Of a DNA stretch of 64,000 nucleotides, positions 12,901 to 28,025 are shown in pieces. Each line of letters begins with the position of its first letter. Position 1 is the stretch's first letter. The notes under the pieces were generated by a model. That model made no database searches and was not told where the DNA came from. It was given only the letters and a program-made list of their open reading frames with translations. Made by a program: the position numbers and the translations under genes. Source of the DNA: Prunella strophiata (Eukaryota; Chordata; Aves; Passeriformes; Prunellidae); assembly GCA_036583965.1 (NCBI GenBank), contig JAZBQD010000015.1:83773309-83837308 (forward strand). The letters run 5' to 3'.

Positions 12901-15900
12901 AAGTAATAATTGAAGCAACAATAATCCAACTAACAACTAATCAAAAGCCTCTCTGAAGAGCTTCCTATTTTAGATGGGTTCTGCTGATCCCTTTTATTTG
13001 TTTGATTTTATCAGCAACACCAGTGAACCAACAGCCCTAAGAGCTGATGCCATCACTGATGCACAGGCACTGACTGGCACTGTACCAATGTGAACCTTAC
13101 TACTCCAAAATTAGTTGCAAATTCTGGCACATCAGGTGAACAAAGCCCACTGCTGCCAAAAAATAACACTACAGAATTTAATCTCTCAAGCATCCAGCAC
13201 AAAGAAAGCAATTCTGTGCTAGTAGAGACATAGATTTTTTTGCAGCATGTTTGTCATTCAGATTATTGCCTCCTCAATTGCTGGTAGCTGAATTCCCATC
13301 TCATTAAAGCTTTTTGGAGGAAAATCCCTCAGAGGGAGCTGACTTTCCCATTTTTTTCTTCATTTCTTTAGCTCTGTGGAAGGCCCACCCACAGTTTTGC
13401 CTGCCTATTGCAGCTCTCTATTCCATTTAAGTTCTTTTCTTGCTCAGTTATTTGCAGCTGACAACTGGAGCAAAATGTCTACAGGGCTTTTATTAATTAA
13501 AAAAAAAAAAAATTAAAAAAAACAGAAGAGAAAGAAAAACATTGATTTCAATTCTAAGGCCTAGTTTGGAAAGCTACAAACATTTAGAAACACTCTTTGT
13601 CTTTTTTTTTTTTGGTTGTTTCTTCATTTGGTTGGTTTTTTGTTCTCTGTCCTATCTCCCTCCAAAACCATCCATTAGCTAGGATGGATAAACACAAGAA
13701 ATACATCTTCACCTATAGCAGCAATTGTCATTTTTAGGTTTGTGAACAGCCATACATAATGGTGTTTACCCTCAAGGGATGCCAGAGTGGTCCTCAGAGG
13801 GAAAGGGTTGCAGGCATGCTGAAGTTATTACAGCATAAACCATAAGGGCTGCAGGACCACCTTTTTGGCATTATAAAATACTTTTGTATGGAGTGGGAGT
13901 TTTCACCTGAGTAACAAAGCCCTGTGGGAACTCATGAAACCACCTCTGCATCTCCATGAAAGGATACAGCCAGAAATATCATCTGTCATCCAGGCTAACT
14001 TCTTCAGGTTCTGCTTGAAACTTAGACTCTCTAAGCCTTTAACTGGCTTTGTAAAACATGTTTTCTGCCTGCAATCCCCCTTCTGGTAGTGACACATGCA
14101 TTAATTGATGTCTCATTATAATACTCTTACTTCAGCTCCCATGGCACAGATTCTCTTTTAGCCCTTAAAAACACTGTTTTCACTGCACTGCCATCTTTAT
14201 CTCACTTTATGCAACTATGAAATAACATATACATCTGTTAAATATTACTATTAGTGAAGTAAAAATTTCCCTGTAACACAAGCAATAAAATTTTTATAGA
14301 GAACATATTTATCTTTTGACACATTATTATATTGACTGATGAAAAATAGAAGTAATGTGCTCATTAATTATCCAGTCTAACTTGAAGGACACTCTTCTCA
14401 GTTCCTTCCAGAAAGAAAGGATGTTGAATATTTGATATATGTGATTACTAAAGTCTGCAGTGACCTCTTCCAGTATTGTGTACTTTTAACAATCATTGAA
14501 CCTTGCAGAGGAAAAGGAACAGGGGCTTTAAGAGTTGTCATGCATTTGATAGTGTCACAAAGCCATTAGGTTTCTTGAAAGGCAACAGGTAACTTAAACT
14601 TAAAAGGAAGTTTAACCAACACATGGCTAAAAGTCACCATCTGAAACAAAAGGTCATGAGAAACCACTTGGGGGGGTTGAATTCTGTGCCTGAGTGGGAT
14701 TCCCTGGATACTATTTAATGCTTGTTAGAAAGAGACAACAGGAACCTCTCTGGATTTACCTCCCATTCTCAGCATTAACATTTCAAATGACTACAATAAT
14801 CTATGTTCTTCTATAGCTCAGCCCCTCAGCAATTATGCTGGCTACTAAAACCAATGTAGAAATGGAGCCAAACCACAATGAGCTCTAGAGGCATCACTTC
14901 CACAATGTCTGAGACACAGGCTATCTCCATCCAGACCCTAGGAGACTAAGAGTGGACAGTGCTTGCAAATGGGATTTTAGCTTGGGCTCTCCTCCAGCCC
15001 AAAAGGGTCAATCAAAAAGAAAACAACGCTCACATGAACACAAGTGAAAAATCTGGGATTCCAACTTAGCTGCTGCTGCAGCAGATGTTGAAATTCAGCC
15101 TCATAGAGTAACCTTGGGGATGGGACTGCACCCAGGACTTCCATCTGCAGGAGCTGTGCCAGCTCTAGAGAGCTTTGCAGTTTGGCTGTGAGGCACAGAG
15201 AGGGAGGCAGCAGTGTGCAGAAGGGAAAATTCCAGCTGTGGTTGTTTCCCCTTCCCTCCCTTCCCACCCCACAATAGCTTCACTGTCAGAAACAACAACA
15301 AACTGCAGGACTGCATTCATGCTGATCCCCAAGTGCAATTCCTGCCAGTTTCAACCCCTCAATGGGGGGATCATTTTCCTAGGCACATTTAACTAGCTCC
15401 AAGCCTTTCTGCCTGTCTAAAAAAGCAGTATCAATTATTAATAAATGATAGTACATAATTAATAGCAGTACTTAGAAGCAGTCCTGCCTTGCAGGGCTCT
15501 GGCTACAAGCCAATCAAGCTCTACACTGAAGCACACCAGGAAAATGTTAGCATTATCCTATCATTTAAAGGATATTTCACCATATATTTCTTGAATAGCC
15601 ATTTGGTCTCCCTTTCTTTTCAGAGCACTTCCCAAAGGCATGCCATGATAGCTGGCAGCACCATCCCTGTTCTTCAGAGGAGGACAAGGCATGGACAGGT
15701 AGAGCAGCTGGCCAGCAGCTCACTGGTGGAGCCAAGAACAGCAGCCAGGTGCCTGAAGCTCTGTGTTTTACCAAGCTGGCCACAAGCAATGGAGCACCTC
15801 GCTAAAATAAGGGGAATATTGCCCTGGTAGAGTTTCCTACACCAGTACGGCAGGAAGAGATTTTGGGTCCCAGTTCTGTTTGCTCACAACCTTTCTCAAG

Positions 15901-18900
15901 CACTGAGCTCTTTTCAGAAGAATTCACTGAGAAGATTTGTAATTAATTATCAGCCTTCACAGCTTTCAGCATTAACTACTGCAGTTCTCAAAGCCACAAA
16001 ATAAATTGAATGCAGATATGCAAGACCAGAGCCACAGATAATGAGAGAGCTCAGCAGAAGGAAAAAAGAGAATTAAATAGAAAAACATATTAAAAGACAT
16101 TCAAATCATGTCAGTGCCCACTAAAGGATGCCAGCAGTGGTCTTTCTGGAATAGGAGCTGTGCTTGGCATGACATCAAGAAAGGGAAGGTTTATTTATGA
16201 ACTTGATTTTGTTTGAAGAGTTTTAGTTTGACTTTTAGAGCATGGAAATCTGGGGCACAGGGCAGAACATCATATTATTTTCTGGAAGAGAGTCCCTTTT
16301 CAAGGGTTATAGGTATCAAAGCAGCACATTATTACTACAATTTGCTTCATACATCTATTCCCCAAAACCTAAGAGTAAGTAAGGGTCTGTTTCTACACCT
16401 GGCAGAAAAAGGCAGCAAATAAGAGCAGAAAGGGAGGTGAGAGTACTATGCTGTATGGAGCAGCAGTACTCCAGGACTGGCTGATAGGTTGGCATGGATT
16501 TTAACTCTCTTTTACCCTTTTGCTTCTCTCCCAGAGCAGAAGAGGGAACAATTTTGGCAGCACTGCATGGCCTGTCTGTATCATTCCAATCTGTGTAGAT
16601 TTTTCTTGGAAATAAAGAAATTTTTAGAGCATCTCAGCAAATTCATCTGGGGCTTTTACAGAGCATCTGGTAGACAAATTCTGACTCCTGCATAGCAGTA
16701 GATGTACAACAAGTTGTTTTGAAGTCAACTCTTGGATTTCTCAAAGCAGAAAATGCATTTACCCTTCCTGCTGGGAGAAAGGCTACACATTGCTGCTCAC
16801 CATGACTTCTCACAGTGATCACTTCCAGAGGCAATAAAAGAAGCTGCATTTCAGCATTTGTTGACAGTAAGGCTTTAACAGTCTCAGCTATAAGCAAGCA
16901 ACACATTTTCTTTTCTGTCACAGGAGTGTGAATTTAAGTTGTAATATCTTAATAAACACTTAATCACGTACCTTTTTCTGCTACATTTCTCAAATGCTTT
17001 GAGCAGAAGACTTACTTCTGTCCTTCTACAGCTGATCCAACTGGCTTTAAAGCTCAAAACACACTTGTCACCTTTGAAGCTTCATTTAACCACCCAGGCT
17101 CTTCCAAGATGTCAAACAGATTTGAACCCTGAGACAGATGCTATAAATTTTTGTAGATAATTTCCACTACAGCCAGATATGGCAAAACCCACTGGGTACT
17201 AGGACTAATCTTAGGAAGCTTCTTTCCCATCAACCTGAGCAGCTTGCAAGAGCTCAGAGACATCTAAACAGTCCTGGGTTTTAGATTTCAGGCTACAATG
17301 CTAAAGATGCTTCAGATCCCAGATGCACTTCCAACTCCCTGGAGAATATCTGGGATTGGAAAATGTCTGGGGTTACAGTGGGTGGAATGCCACATTTTCT
17401 CCCTTTGCCATGTTGCTGAGTCTTTGTCTACTCTGAAATGTATGGTACTCACAAACTGCTTCTGCCAGAGGTTAAATACTTTTTATTCACAACACCACAA
17501 AGGCTTCTCTGTGCAACAGTGCCAGAAATGTCTAGGAATTCTGCTTGGCTTCATTTATATCTCTCTGAATGTTGTGTGTGCTATATTTTTATATGTTGAG
17601 GATTTCTCCAGAATTTATCAATAGACATAATGTTTTCCAGGAGAATCCCTGGCTTGCCTTCAAGAGTGAACAGCTCCATCCTCAGCTTACCATTTCTGTC
17701 AGGCTAGGATCAAATCCAGACACTCTTTCCATTTTTCTTTTAGTGGATCATCTACACTTAATCTTTGCCTCTGACAAACAGGATTAAGAAAACCCTCTAT
17801 TTTTGTTCAAGGTCCCAAATCCACATATAAACACTGTAATTTACTACATAATGGCAGCTCTTTCAAGGCATAAATATAAGTAGCAATAACAATCGTGCCT
17901 TTTTGAGAAGTTCTTCTTTCCAGAGGTAAAAAATGCAGCCGAGATGGGGTGTGTGTGACCTTCCCATGCCTGAACTCCACAATGCCCTGAAAATTCTGCT
18001 GCAGAACAGGGGATAAACAGTCCCATTTCAACTGGAAAACTGAGTGAGATTAAACAAAACAGCAACAATTTCTCATCTGATCCCTTCCGCAAATAAGATT
18101 TGCTAAATTGCCTTGGAGATTTCAGAGGGCAAATTCACCCACTGAGCTGCAGGAGTTACAGCAGGGCTCAATCTGGTTTCAGCACAGTGAATGGCTTTTG
18201 AGCACTGCTGAGGTTACTGTGTGCAGAGGTAATGAGATGAAATCACAGATCAGGGAAGGCTTCACTTGCTAAGACATTGTAACAACAATAGAATATTCCT
18301 GAGAGTCTACTGCATTTTATTAGTTTAGCTGTTGAAAATAAACCCAACCAAAAAATCCCAAATTATTTCCATGGAGATTTTAAACAAGTCAAGAATGGGG
18401 TTTCTGAAGTAAAATAGCTTGTTTTTAATTTAAGAAACAAAAGGATTTTCTGCTCTAAGGACTTTTGAATAAAACACTTTCCTTTTTATTGAAAAATTCC
18501 TTTTGGGTGAAAACAAAAAACTCCAACTGAGAAAGGGAGGAAAAAAAAGGTTTTGAAAAACTTCTTCAAATATTCTGGGGAAGCTTTGCCTTCTGGCACA
18601 GCCATGGCAGGCTTTAAGACAGTATACATTGAATATTTTTAAAAACATACATTTAAATTTCCCTGTTCTGACTCCCTTTACTGCTGAGCTTGCAGAAACA
18701 ACAGACTGAGGGGAGGAAAACTCCTGCAAAGTGTGTCTGTGCTCCTCATGGGCTGGCTTGGTGCTCATCTCAGTCCCTGACACAGACTGAGCAGTCCCAG
18801 AAGGATACTCAGGCACAGCACTGTGGTGGTGTTCTTTCCCCCACGCTGAAGTAATGACAACTTGAATAAATCATTTTTTCTCTATTCCCCTGCAGTTCCA

Positions 18901-20291
18901 GCAAAGAGCTGCAAACAGAACCTATTTATCTGAGCACTGTGTTGGAAGGGTGAACATGGAGACCTAAAGAAAAAGGGGCAGGGAAAAGGGCAATATTCTT
19001 TTGTTAGTTTGAAAGTTTGGGTGAACTCTGACGTACAGAAAGTGCTTGTTATAATGATTTCTTTAGCAGATGAAGTTTTAACCCAAGAAACTTTAAATAG
19101 ATGAAGAGCCTTATACAGAATAAGTCCCCTCTGAATAATATTCCAGCAGGGAATATTTCAGTGAGTCTCACAGAAATGAGTATAATAAGAGTTAAATTGC
19201 TCCTGCTCCAACAGCAGATTTTTCTTAAAAGAAATGCAATGAAAACACCATCCCCTGAGTATAATTTCGTACTCTAGAGCCAAAATCCTCTCTTATTTAC
19301 ATATAAATCTAGGGCCTTATTCACAGAGTACCAGTTGCCTTGACTCTTTTCCCAAGGCAAGTTCTCTTCACCACCCCAGGTACAATCTGACATCTGCAGT
19401 CAGGCTGTGGCTCTCAATGGACATATTCCAGAGATATATCAGGATAACCATATTCAGAGCTAAATTCTCATGCTTATGGCTAATGAAAGCCTGATGTTTA
19501 TGTACCAGCAGAGGCCAGCAATATCTGAACACGGGGAGCTTAAATTACCACATTTTACAGTGTTCAGACTTCTTTCACAGCAATAAGGAGGGGAAAAAAG
19601 CACCATTTGAATCTGACTCAAGAAAGGCAAGGTTATAACTCATATTGCAAGGAGATACAGTGTGTATGATGAACTGAAAATGCTGTTAGAGAAGAACAGA
19701 CTCCTGTTATGATAGGCCAAGTAAATGCTGGTTTCACTGTTACACTGTTAATTATACATTCACTCTTACACATAATGAAAAAACTCTCGTGTAGTGTCTG
19801 TGAAAGGGGTTTGCACACTTGCATATAATGAAACCTGCAATGACAAATGTCAGCAGTACCATACACTGGTGCCATGAATAATTCATAACACAGAATAGTT
19901 GAGCTAAAAGCAGAGAAATAATCAAACCCCTCGATCTCCCCCCCCCTCTCTACAGGCAGATAAAACCTTATTTTCTGAGCACTTCAAACCCAACTGGTTT
20001 CAAGAATTCCATTTCAGATAGGGGAAACTGCTGTATGGTTATGACCACTTTGATTTTGAGAGGATCAGTTCTGGTCTGGTCAGTCAAGCACTATCTGTCA
20101 GCTCATTTATCTGTCCATGGCACTAACTGGGACTCTATTTGGCAGAGGCCAGGATTTACCTGGTCATTTCCTTCCAAGAGCAGTGTCTTCATAACAATGG
20201 AGCCCCACGAGAGGAAATGTGGAGAGTCACCACTTCCCACTGTATTTACTTCAGGCTCTAAGATTTTTCCATGTCAGCTGGAACCCTCCTG

Positions 20292-21144
<853 letters not shown>

Positions 21145-21177
21145 TTTTTTTTTTTTTTTAACAATCTCAGCAGATAA
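21145..21177. repeat. T15 run plus 18-bp unique block, repeat copy 1
   Basis: Fifteen T followed by AACAATCTCAGCAGATAA. Nine of the T plus the 18 bases recur exactly at 22,136-22,162, about 985 bp away. It sits directly against the end of the poly-C tract. Confidence 0.85.
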
Positions 21178-24100
21178 CGTTCATGTTTCCCCACTGGCTA
21201 TAGGAAACACTGCAGATGAGGGTTTGCTTTGATAATCATTTGATTAAATAAGCAGATGCCTACTGACTTCAGAAGGCATCAGCACAAGTTCCTGCAGAGG
21301 AGTCAGCTTAACCAGCTGCCCTAGGGGAGAAACAGAAATACCCCACAGCAAAGTGAGGCACTGATCAAAGTTGGGGGAGAGTGGCATTGCTGGTCAACAA
21401 GGATGTCTAGAAGAGACTTCAGATTGAACAGTTCAATAAAATGTTTTTCTCTCTTGTTACACGCATTTAACCTGGAATTCAAAAAAAGTATGACTTGAAG
21501 AAGGCAGTACTGATCTAATTTTCCTCTGATAACACTTAGCTCTATCACACAAACAAGGAAGGTCACCATCATTCCACAGCTGTCTCTAAACTAGAGGAGG
21601 AGGGATGTGTAATTTAGCTCACAGCCAAAGCACATGCATAGAAAGTTGTACACTTTTTATTTGGCATCATCTTACTCTGCTGGTTATCTCCATCACTTAT
21701 GTTCTCCACCACACAGGTTTTTAATATATGTGCAAGCATGTATCTATTATGTAGCTTTTAATTACTGGTTCACACTCCTAAATACCACCTGTGTATTTTC
21801 CTACAAAAAACCCCACATTAGTAGTCCCCTTTGGGACTCCATACTGTACACTTCAACAGACTTCCTAATGATTTGATCATGTGCTGTTTAATACACAGGG
21901 ACCTGGCCTTGTTCCCACTGCAGAAAAGATGTCTGTAAATGTATTAATATTTTAAAATAACTTAATTTCTTTTTTTGGGTGTCACACTGATACCTATTTG
22001 CAAACACCATTTGCTGCACAGATCTAGGTCATTTTTTGTCCCACCTGAGGACTTTTTCTATAGAACTTAAAATGATGGGTCTAAGTGAAAAAGACTGAAC
22101 CATAACACACATCACAAGGGTAGACAAAATATTTATTTTTTTTTAACAATCTCAGCAGATAATTTTTAGGATAGAATTCCCATGATGAGAAACATGGGTT
22201 TTGGATCTGGGAACCCCTTTGCCCAATGCAGACACACGGTGAGCCAGGGCTGCTGGCAGCAGGAGGCAGGACGAGCCAGGAAGACTTGCTTGCTTACACA
22301 AACATCATCACAGAGCACACAACAGCAGCCTTTCTATATTAAAAAGCAACATTCTTATGCATGCATGTGCAAACACAATGGAGCACTGAGAGACTCTGCT
22401 CAATGGGCACTGCCATACTCTTTATATACGCATGCATGGGCAAAGCTAATGAAATGCAGTGAGAATTTGGCTTATTGTATGACCAGTAACAGTATATGCA
22501 AAAGAAACAGATTTTTAGGAGTCTGTTAATTGAGTCCTCTGAGAACTTGTTCCTTCCTAGCACCAAAAAATACCAGTTCAGTAAAAAGCTCAGGCTTATG
22601 CTTAATTTTGTGTAAATGCTAATGTGCTGCCAGTCCAGTTAAAACCAGAATCAAATTTTCAGATGATACTTTAAGTTTTTCTTAATGAGGATCTTTGTTT
22701 CTGTCAAATATGTTTCCACTGTCTCTTGCTGAAGCCAAATATCTCTATAAAAATGCTACAAAAAATTGTTGGGTTTTGTCGTTTTTTTTTTCTCCCCAGT
22801 GAAGAAAATCAAACACTTTTATTCTTGAAAAATTGCTGAACTTCCAGAGAAAAAGAGAAAAGATGTTGATGAACTAAGAACAAGTGTGAGAAGTATGATT
22901 CAAAGAAGGAAATGCTGGATTAGACTATATGAAGACTATGAAATAATGCTTAGCAAGCAGCTGAAAACTTGCATCCTCACAGATGTCAAAACAAACTGGC
23001 CCAGAACAGAAAATTCATTTCCCACATTTCAGCAAATAACACTTGAACCATTCCTGATTTTCAAACTCTACATTCCCTTCCACTGAAAGTTTTTAAAAAA
23101 GAAGTAACAGCAAAGAGCAAAAATATTACAAAAAAATTGCTTTAAAGCAAGAAAAAGTACAATTCAATACACAGCATAACACTAAGGATCTCGAATAATT
23201 TGATCTTTTATCATAGGTCTAGCATTCTGCTCAGCAAAAGTTAACACTGACCATATGTCTGCAGGACAGAAAGAGCTCTGGGGAGGACTGATATATTTTG
23301 AGGACACCCTCATTGCTTCAGGGTTTGGGATTGAATACTGTGAGCCTCAGTTTTGACCACTGCAATTTGCAAACCAATTCTCTTTATAGAAAACGTTCTA
23401 CTTGCAATGGGGCTCCCAAAATGTGTTATGTGTAGTACCAAAGGGAGACAGGCCCCTTCAAAGTGGCAAACAGTCTGACAGTGGAGGCACCATCACCATT
23501 CTGCTGCCACTGATAATGTATTTACACATGTAGCTCACTTGAAAGCTGCTTGCCTTGTACTCTGGAATTGTTTCTTATGCAGACATGCTGTAACAAGCTC
23601 AGCACAAAGAAGAAAAAAGGGATTGACTGGAGGTGGAACCCAAAATGCTCAAAACCACCAGCTACCTTATGTTGCACCTCCTTGCAACTGTTCTCCCAAA
23701 TCAACATGGACAGGAAACTAATTTGAGAGAGAGCAGGAGTAGGGCTGCATCAGCTTCTAATCCCTTTGGGTTTTGCTGTCTGTAAAGGCAGATGTGTATC
23801 ACTCCAAGGGCTTTGGATCAGAAAGCTGGAGCTTGAAACTCAATTACTCTAAATCCCACTATTCCAGGGTGATAATTCATAATGCATTTCACGTCAGGAA
23901 GTAAACTGGTTGCTGCATAGTACTTAAACAGAAATTTTAAGATCAGAAGAAGATGCAGCAAAGGTCTATTCATACAACTATCTATTCTACTTAAACAAAT
24001 GTGAGAGCTGGGAAAAAAAAACAGGGGCAGTTAAGAGCAGGTTGGTGTTGCCTTATGCTGCAGAATCTTCTCCAGCCCTGTTTTATCTTGGTAGAACATT

Positions 24101-25545
24101 ACCTGCCTACACAAGGACAGATGCAGGCCAACAATGTCTCTACCCTGGCTTTTTGTCCATCCCCATTCTCACCCAGTGCAGCAGCACCAAAGCAAAAGCC
24201 TCACAAATACGTTGTGTGGAAATAGGCTGCATCAGAGTAGACCAATCCCTCTGCCATGACCTGGTGAGGTCAAAGCTTGTCATCCCACCTCACTGACTCA
24301 GAGGGCAGGATTTGGAAGTAGGGCTGCTAGAATGACTGTGGATTACTGGATGGTTTGCTAATGCAAACTTAAAAAAAAGCTAACAAGAATCCCCAAGATA
24401 GGTCTTCCATTCAGCCTGTAGAGCCACAGTGAATGCTCTCAAACTACTGCAGCTGGTTAAGCGAGTTAGGGTGTACTAGGAAGAGTCCCCAAAGGAGAAA
24501 CCCAGAAGAGCATTTATCACAGGGTTACTGAACATTGTGAATGAACCACCAGGGCCTTTCAGAGAGGTGGATGCATCATGTCTGCTTCTGTCTTGTATCA
24601 TCCATTTTTCAAACTAATGAGAACAACAGAGTTTCTCCAGGCAGAGTAATTCAGGACAACACTATACCTTTTAAGAAAATACACATTCCCAAAGGCTGAA
24701 GAAATAGGTCAAACATCTGGACAGATCTTGTACTTTCAAAGTCAGTAAACTGGAGTGGCCTCCTGAACTTTATTTAAGGATGCTTTCCACTTGCAGGTGA
24801 GCTGGTCTGGTTTTTTCATCATATTAGATCAGCACAAGCTTTGGCAGTTCTTTTTAAAAAGCTTTTCCTGCTACTAGTTTTAAATCCTGTATTTTGTTTT
24901 GCTTGGTGCAGTAAAATGTCTCATCTTCTCATCCTCACATAAAACTCCCCTGATACCAAAAAGGGTAATTCAAGTTCTACTGTAATTGTGAGCTTTTAGT
25001 AGAAAGACATTGCAACTGTGAACTTTAGGCAGAGAAGACACTTTGCCTACAGACCTTTAGCAGAGAAGCAAGGCATGCAGAAATTGCTCTCCAAGTAAGG
25101 TTGTTAGAAGAAAAAGAGGACACATTTGGATCAGGAATGCAGCTACAGCCAAAACAAGGACTGAGTTCAGGAACTTGGGGAACATGGGGAGGGTTTTCAT
25201 GGTAATAAACAAATTATAATATGCATGTAGTGACTGTACATTAGCAACACGCTTGTAGAAATCAGGGAGCGTGTTAGGAGATGTGATCCCCCCATGCCTT
25301 CCAGGCACATAAATAAATGATGCCCTCTTTAACACAGAAAAATTGATGTAAAGAGGTCTTATTTTGGTTTTTAGAGATTTGGTAACAGTGACAGGTAGCT
25401 GGCTACTAAGCTATGCTCTGTATTTTACATTTTCAAAGTGAACCTGTTTTCAGGTCTCTCCATCAATAACAGGGCAGGGAGTAATTCTGGTAACAAGAGG
25501 ACTTTCTAGGCTGACAGTAAATCAGATTTTAGAGACTTCAACGGC
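21178..25545. other. Non-coding, AT-rich
   Basis: No gene or named repeat recognised apart from the 27-bp repeat copy. Open frames here, such as 22,182-22,529 on the plus strand, lack splice support or family features. Confidence 0.5.
22136..22162. repeat. 27-bp direct repeat, copy 2
   Basis: Nine T followed by AACAATCTCAGCAGATAA, identical to the sequence after the poly-C tract. Sequence on both sides of the 27 bp is unrelated to the first copy. Confidence 0.85.
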
Positions 25546-25569
25546 AAAAAAAAAAAAAAAAAAAAAAAA
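25546..25569. repeat. Poly-A run (A24)
   Basis: Twenty-four consecutive A. No recognisable retrocopy body lies immediately to its left, so it is called a simple repeat. Confidence 0.85.
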
Positions 25570-25667
25570 TCTCAAACTTGTACAGTCATTTGGCTTCATA
25601 AAACTCACTTGGATATCAAAATATCCCTCTCCGTTAGAGGCTTAAATTCCCAAGGTCACTGCCACAA

Positions 25668-25868
25668 ATCACAGAATGATTTGGGTTGAAAGGGATCTTA
25701 TCTAGTTCCAACTCTCCTGCCACAGGCAGGGATGCCACTCACTAGAACAAGTTGCTCAGGATCCCTTCAACCTGGCCTGGAACACTTCCACTGATGGGGC
25801 ACCCACAACTTCTGTAGGCAACCTGCTCCAATGCCTCACCACACCCTGAGTAAAGAGCATCTTCCTAA
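25668..25868 (-). repeat. CR1 LINE 3' end, antisense, about 200 bp
   Basis: The plus strand is the reverse complement of a CR1 3' end. It begins 'atcacagaatgatttgggtt', continues with 'ggcagggatgccactcacta', 'gttgctcaggatcccttcaa' and 'ggggcacccacaacttctg', and ends near 'aagagcatcttcctaa'. Truncated, no coding content. Confidence 0.9.
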
Positions 25869-27897
25869 GCAGCAGTATCTGGGAGCAAGAGGCTGGCTGG
25901 TTGGTTTTTCATGCCAGGAAAGAAGCAAATTCAACCATGTACATTTAGGCATTTTTGGTTTTTTATGAGTAAGCTCTGAATTAAAGGCATATTTGTGTTG
26001 CAGGCAGAATCACATAATAGCTGTCAAAAACTAAATTATTCCTGCAGGGCTTTCTTTATGTAGCATGACAACCACGTTGGCCAATGGGTAAGATTCAGGT
26101 GAAAGTCTCGAGTTTTCAAATAAAAAAGCCCTTTTCTTAATAATTGTGTGGAATTGTAACATCTTATACAAAGCCCAATCTGACATAATGAAAGCTTGTC
26201 TTTTTCAAGTTTAAAGATCTCCCTTGTTGTTTGGGAGACTGCTTATTTGGCTCCTGTGATAGGCATGCAAAACCCTCCAGCAGTGCTAATCTGATCAGAA
26301 ACACAAGAGATGCCAAACCACAGTGGATGGTCCATACTGAATCATTTCAAAATCACTTTCATTCGGCTCTCACAAGACGTACTGTAACAACAAAAAGAAA
26401 ACTTGAAGGCTAAAATCAGAATTCATCCCCAGAAAAGGCTACTTTAGAAGTAGCCATCCATCTTTAGAGATGCATGGTAGACATTCTAGAGAAGACTTTT
26501 TTTTGAAACATAGCAGAGATAATAGTTTTGGATCAGTGAGAGGAGCTTATCATCTTGTTACTGCTTATCCTATATATCATTAACTGGTGTACTTGCCTAT
26601 GAAATATTTGGACATACAGTGGATGATCTGTGGGAGTCTAGCTGGAAAAAGGTCACTTTTCTTGTCTGCTTTTACTGGATGATTTTGGAGAAGGCTCATC
26701 ACATCGCTGGTTTGGACCCTTGGGAAATTTAATGTGTTACAATGAAACAAACTGCTGAGCCTTATTTTCCATCATTTTGCATTCATGTCATTAAAAATGT
26801 GTTTAAGTGTTCCAGATGTGTTGGAGAGCGACAGAGCTTCAAGAACCAGATGTTCACCAGAGCTCTTCCCAGCAGTGTTGACGGCAGCAGTTTTCCTGGG
26901 GGTACCTCACTTGTTCTCAGCCTCATTTCAGATCACACACACAGAAACTTCTTTCTCTTTGGCTGTAGAGATTTTTTCCTTCTCTTCCAATATTCTTCTC
27001 TGCAATATCTTAATTTGGCACCATATTAAGGGAGACGTCTTAACAAGTCAGTGTGAAGGGGCAGAACTAATTAAGCTAACTTATGCAATAAGAGGTATTA
27101 AAAATTCAAAGGCTGCTTTATCACTTGTTTCAGTAGAAGTTAGTTCCAAATTCTACTAGCAAAGAGCTAAAGTTATCAAATACATGCCCAGCTGAGTAGT
27201 AAGAATCATTATGACCTACCTAATAAGGATTTATGCTGCACTGACTGGAATGTAACAAATCCCAAACACATGGAAGCCATATACTTGGAAAGGAGGGATG
27301 TGAATCCTTCCAGGCCCATATAAGCCAGAGATGAATGCAAATGCTGGTGTACACATACAAACAAATTTGTCCCACTTTCCCCATTCTGCCATTGGCAACA
27401 ATGCCTAGATTATCCAAACCCACAACAAATTACAAAGCAGAAGAATTATGACTCTCTAAGAATCTCTGTGCTGGAAGTATTACTGCAAATCATGTTGCTA
27501 ATATAAAGAAAATAGCTAGAAAAAGTTATATTTTCTTTCGCTATTTTTTTCTTTCAGAGAGAAGGTTGCTTATTTAGTATTGTTATGCGCCCTGTTTATT
27601 ATTCATTCATTTCTCAAACCATCTATTTTTAACTAGGCAAAGGATCACCAGATCAGGAGAAAGGCTCCATAAATAAGAAGAATAGGAGAGAAAAGAGCCC
27701 TTTTAGATGTGAAGCATCTGCTGCTCCCAGGGAGGTATGTGGGTTTGGGATTGGGTTCATGGATGTCCTCAGAAAGCCCTGGGAGTTAGGTTGCAGGATA
27801 AACATATATATCCAAAGCAGATGCAGTCTTGCTTCTCCCTCATCACTCAAACCCAAACCTTGTGTTACAATTTAAAGTCCCTGCAAAACATTTGTAC

Positions 27898-27922
27898 TTC
27901 CCTTGGTATTATACCAAGGGAA
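27898..27922. repeat. Perfect 11-bp inverted repeat, 3-nt loop
   Basis: TTCCCTTGGTA, then TTA, then TACCAAGGGAA. Perfect pairing. Short palindrome with no terminator-like U tract and no known transposon ends around it. Confidence 0.8.
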
Positions 27923-27949
27923 TATCATGTCTTCTGGTATCTCTTCACA

Positions 27950-28025
27950 AAAACCACCACAAACAAACACAAACAAAACAACAACAACAAAACAACCCCC
28001 CCAAAAATAACAACAACAAAACCCA
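27950..28025 (+). repeat. A/C-rich (CAA)n/(CAAA)n simple repeat
   Basis: Irregular run of CAAA and CAA units with a short C7 inside ('acaaccccccc'). Confidence 0.75.

Noticed and set aside
16213..16422. Plus-strand exon ending in GTAAGT near 16.37 kb
   Set aside because: The acceptor is acceptable, but the segment is isolated, phase partners are missing, and open frames this short are expected by chance.
26742..27159. Overlapping plus-strand open frames of 95 and 124 codons
   Set aside because: No splice sites, no codon or domain features, and the two frames compete with each other.
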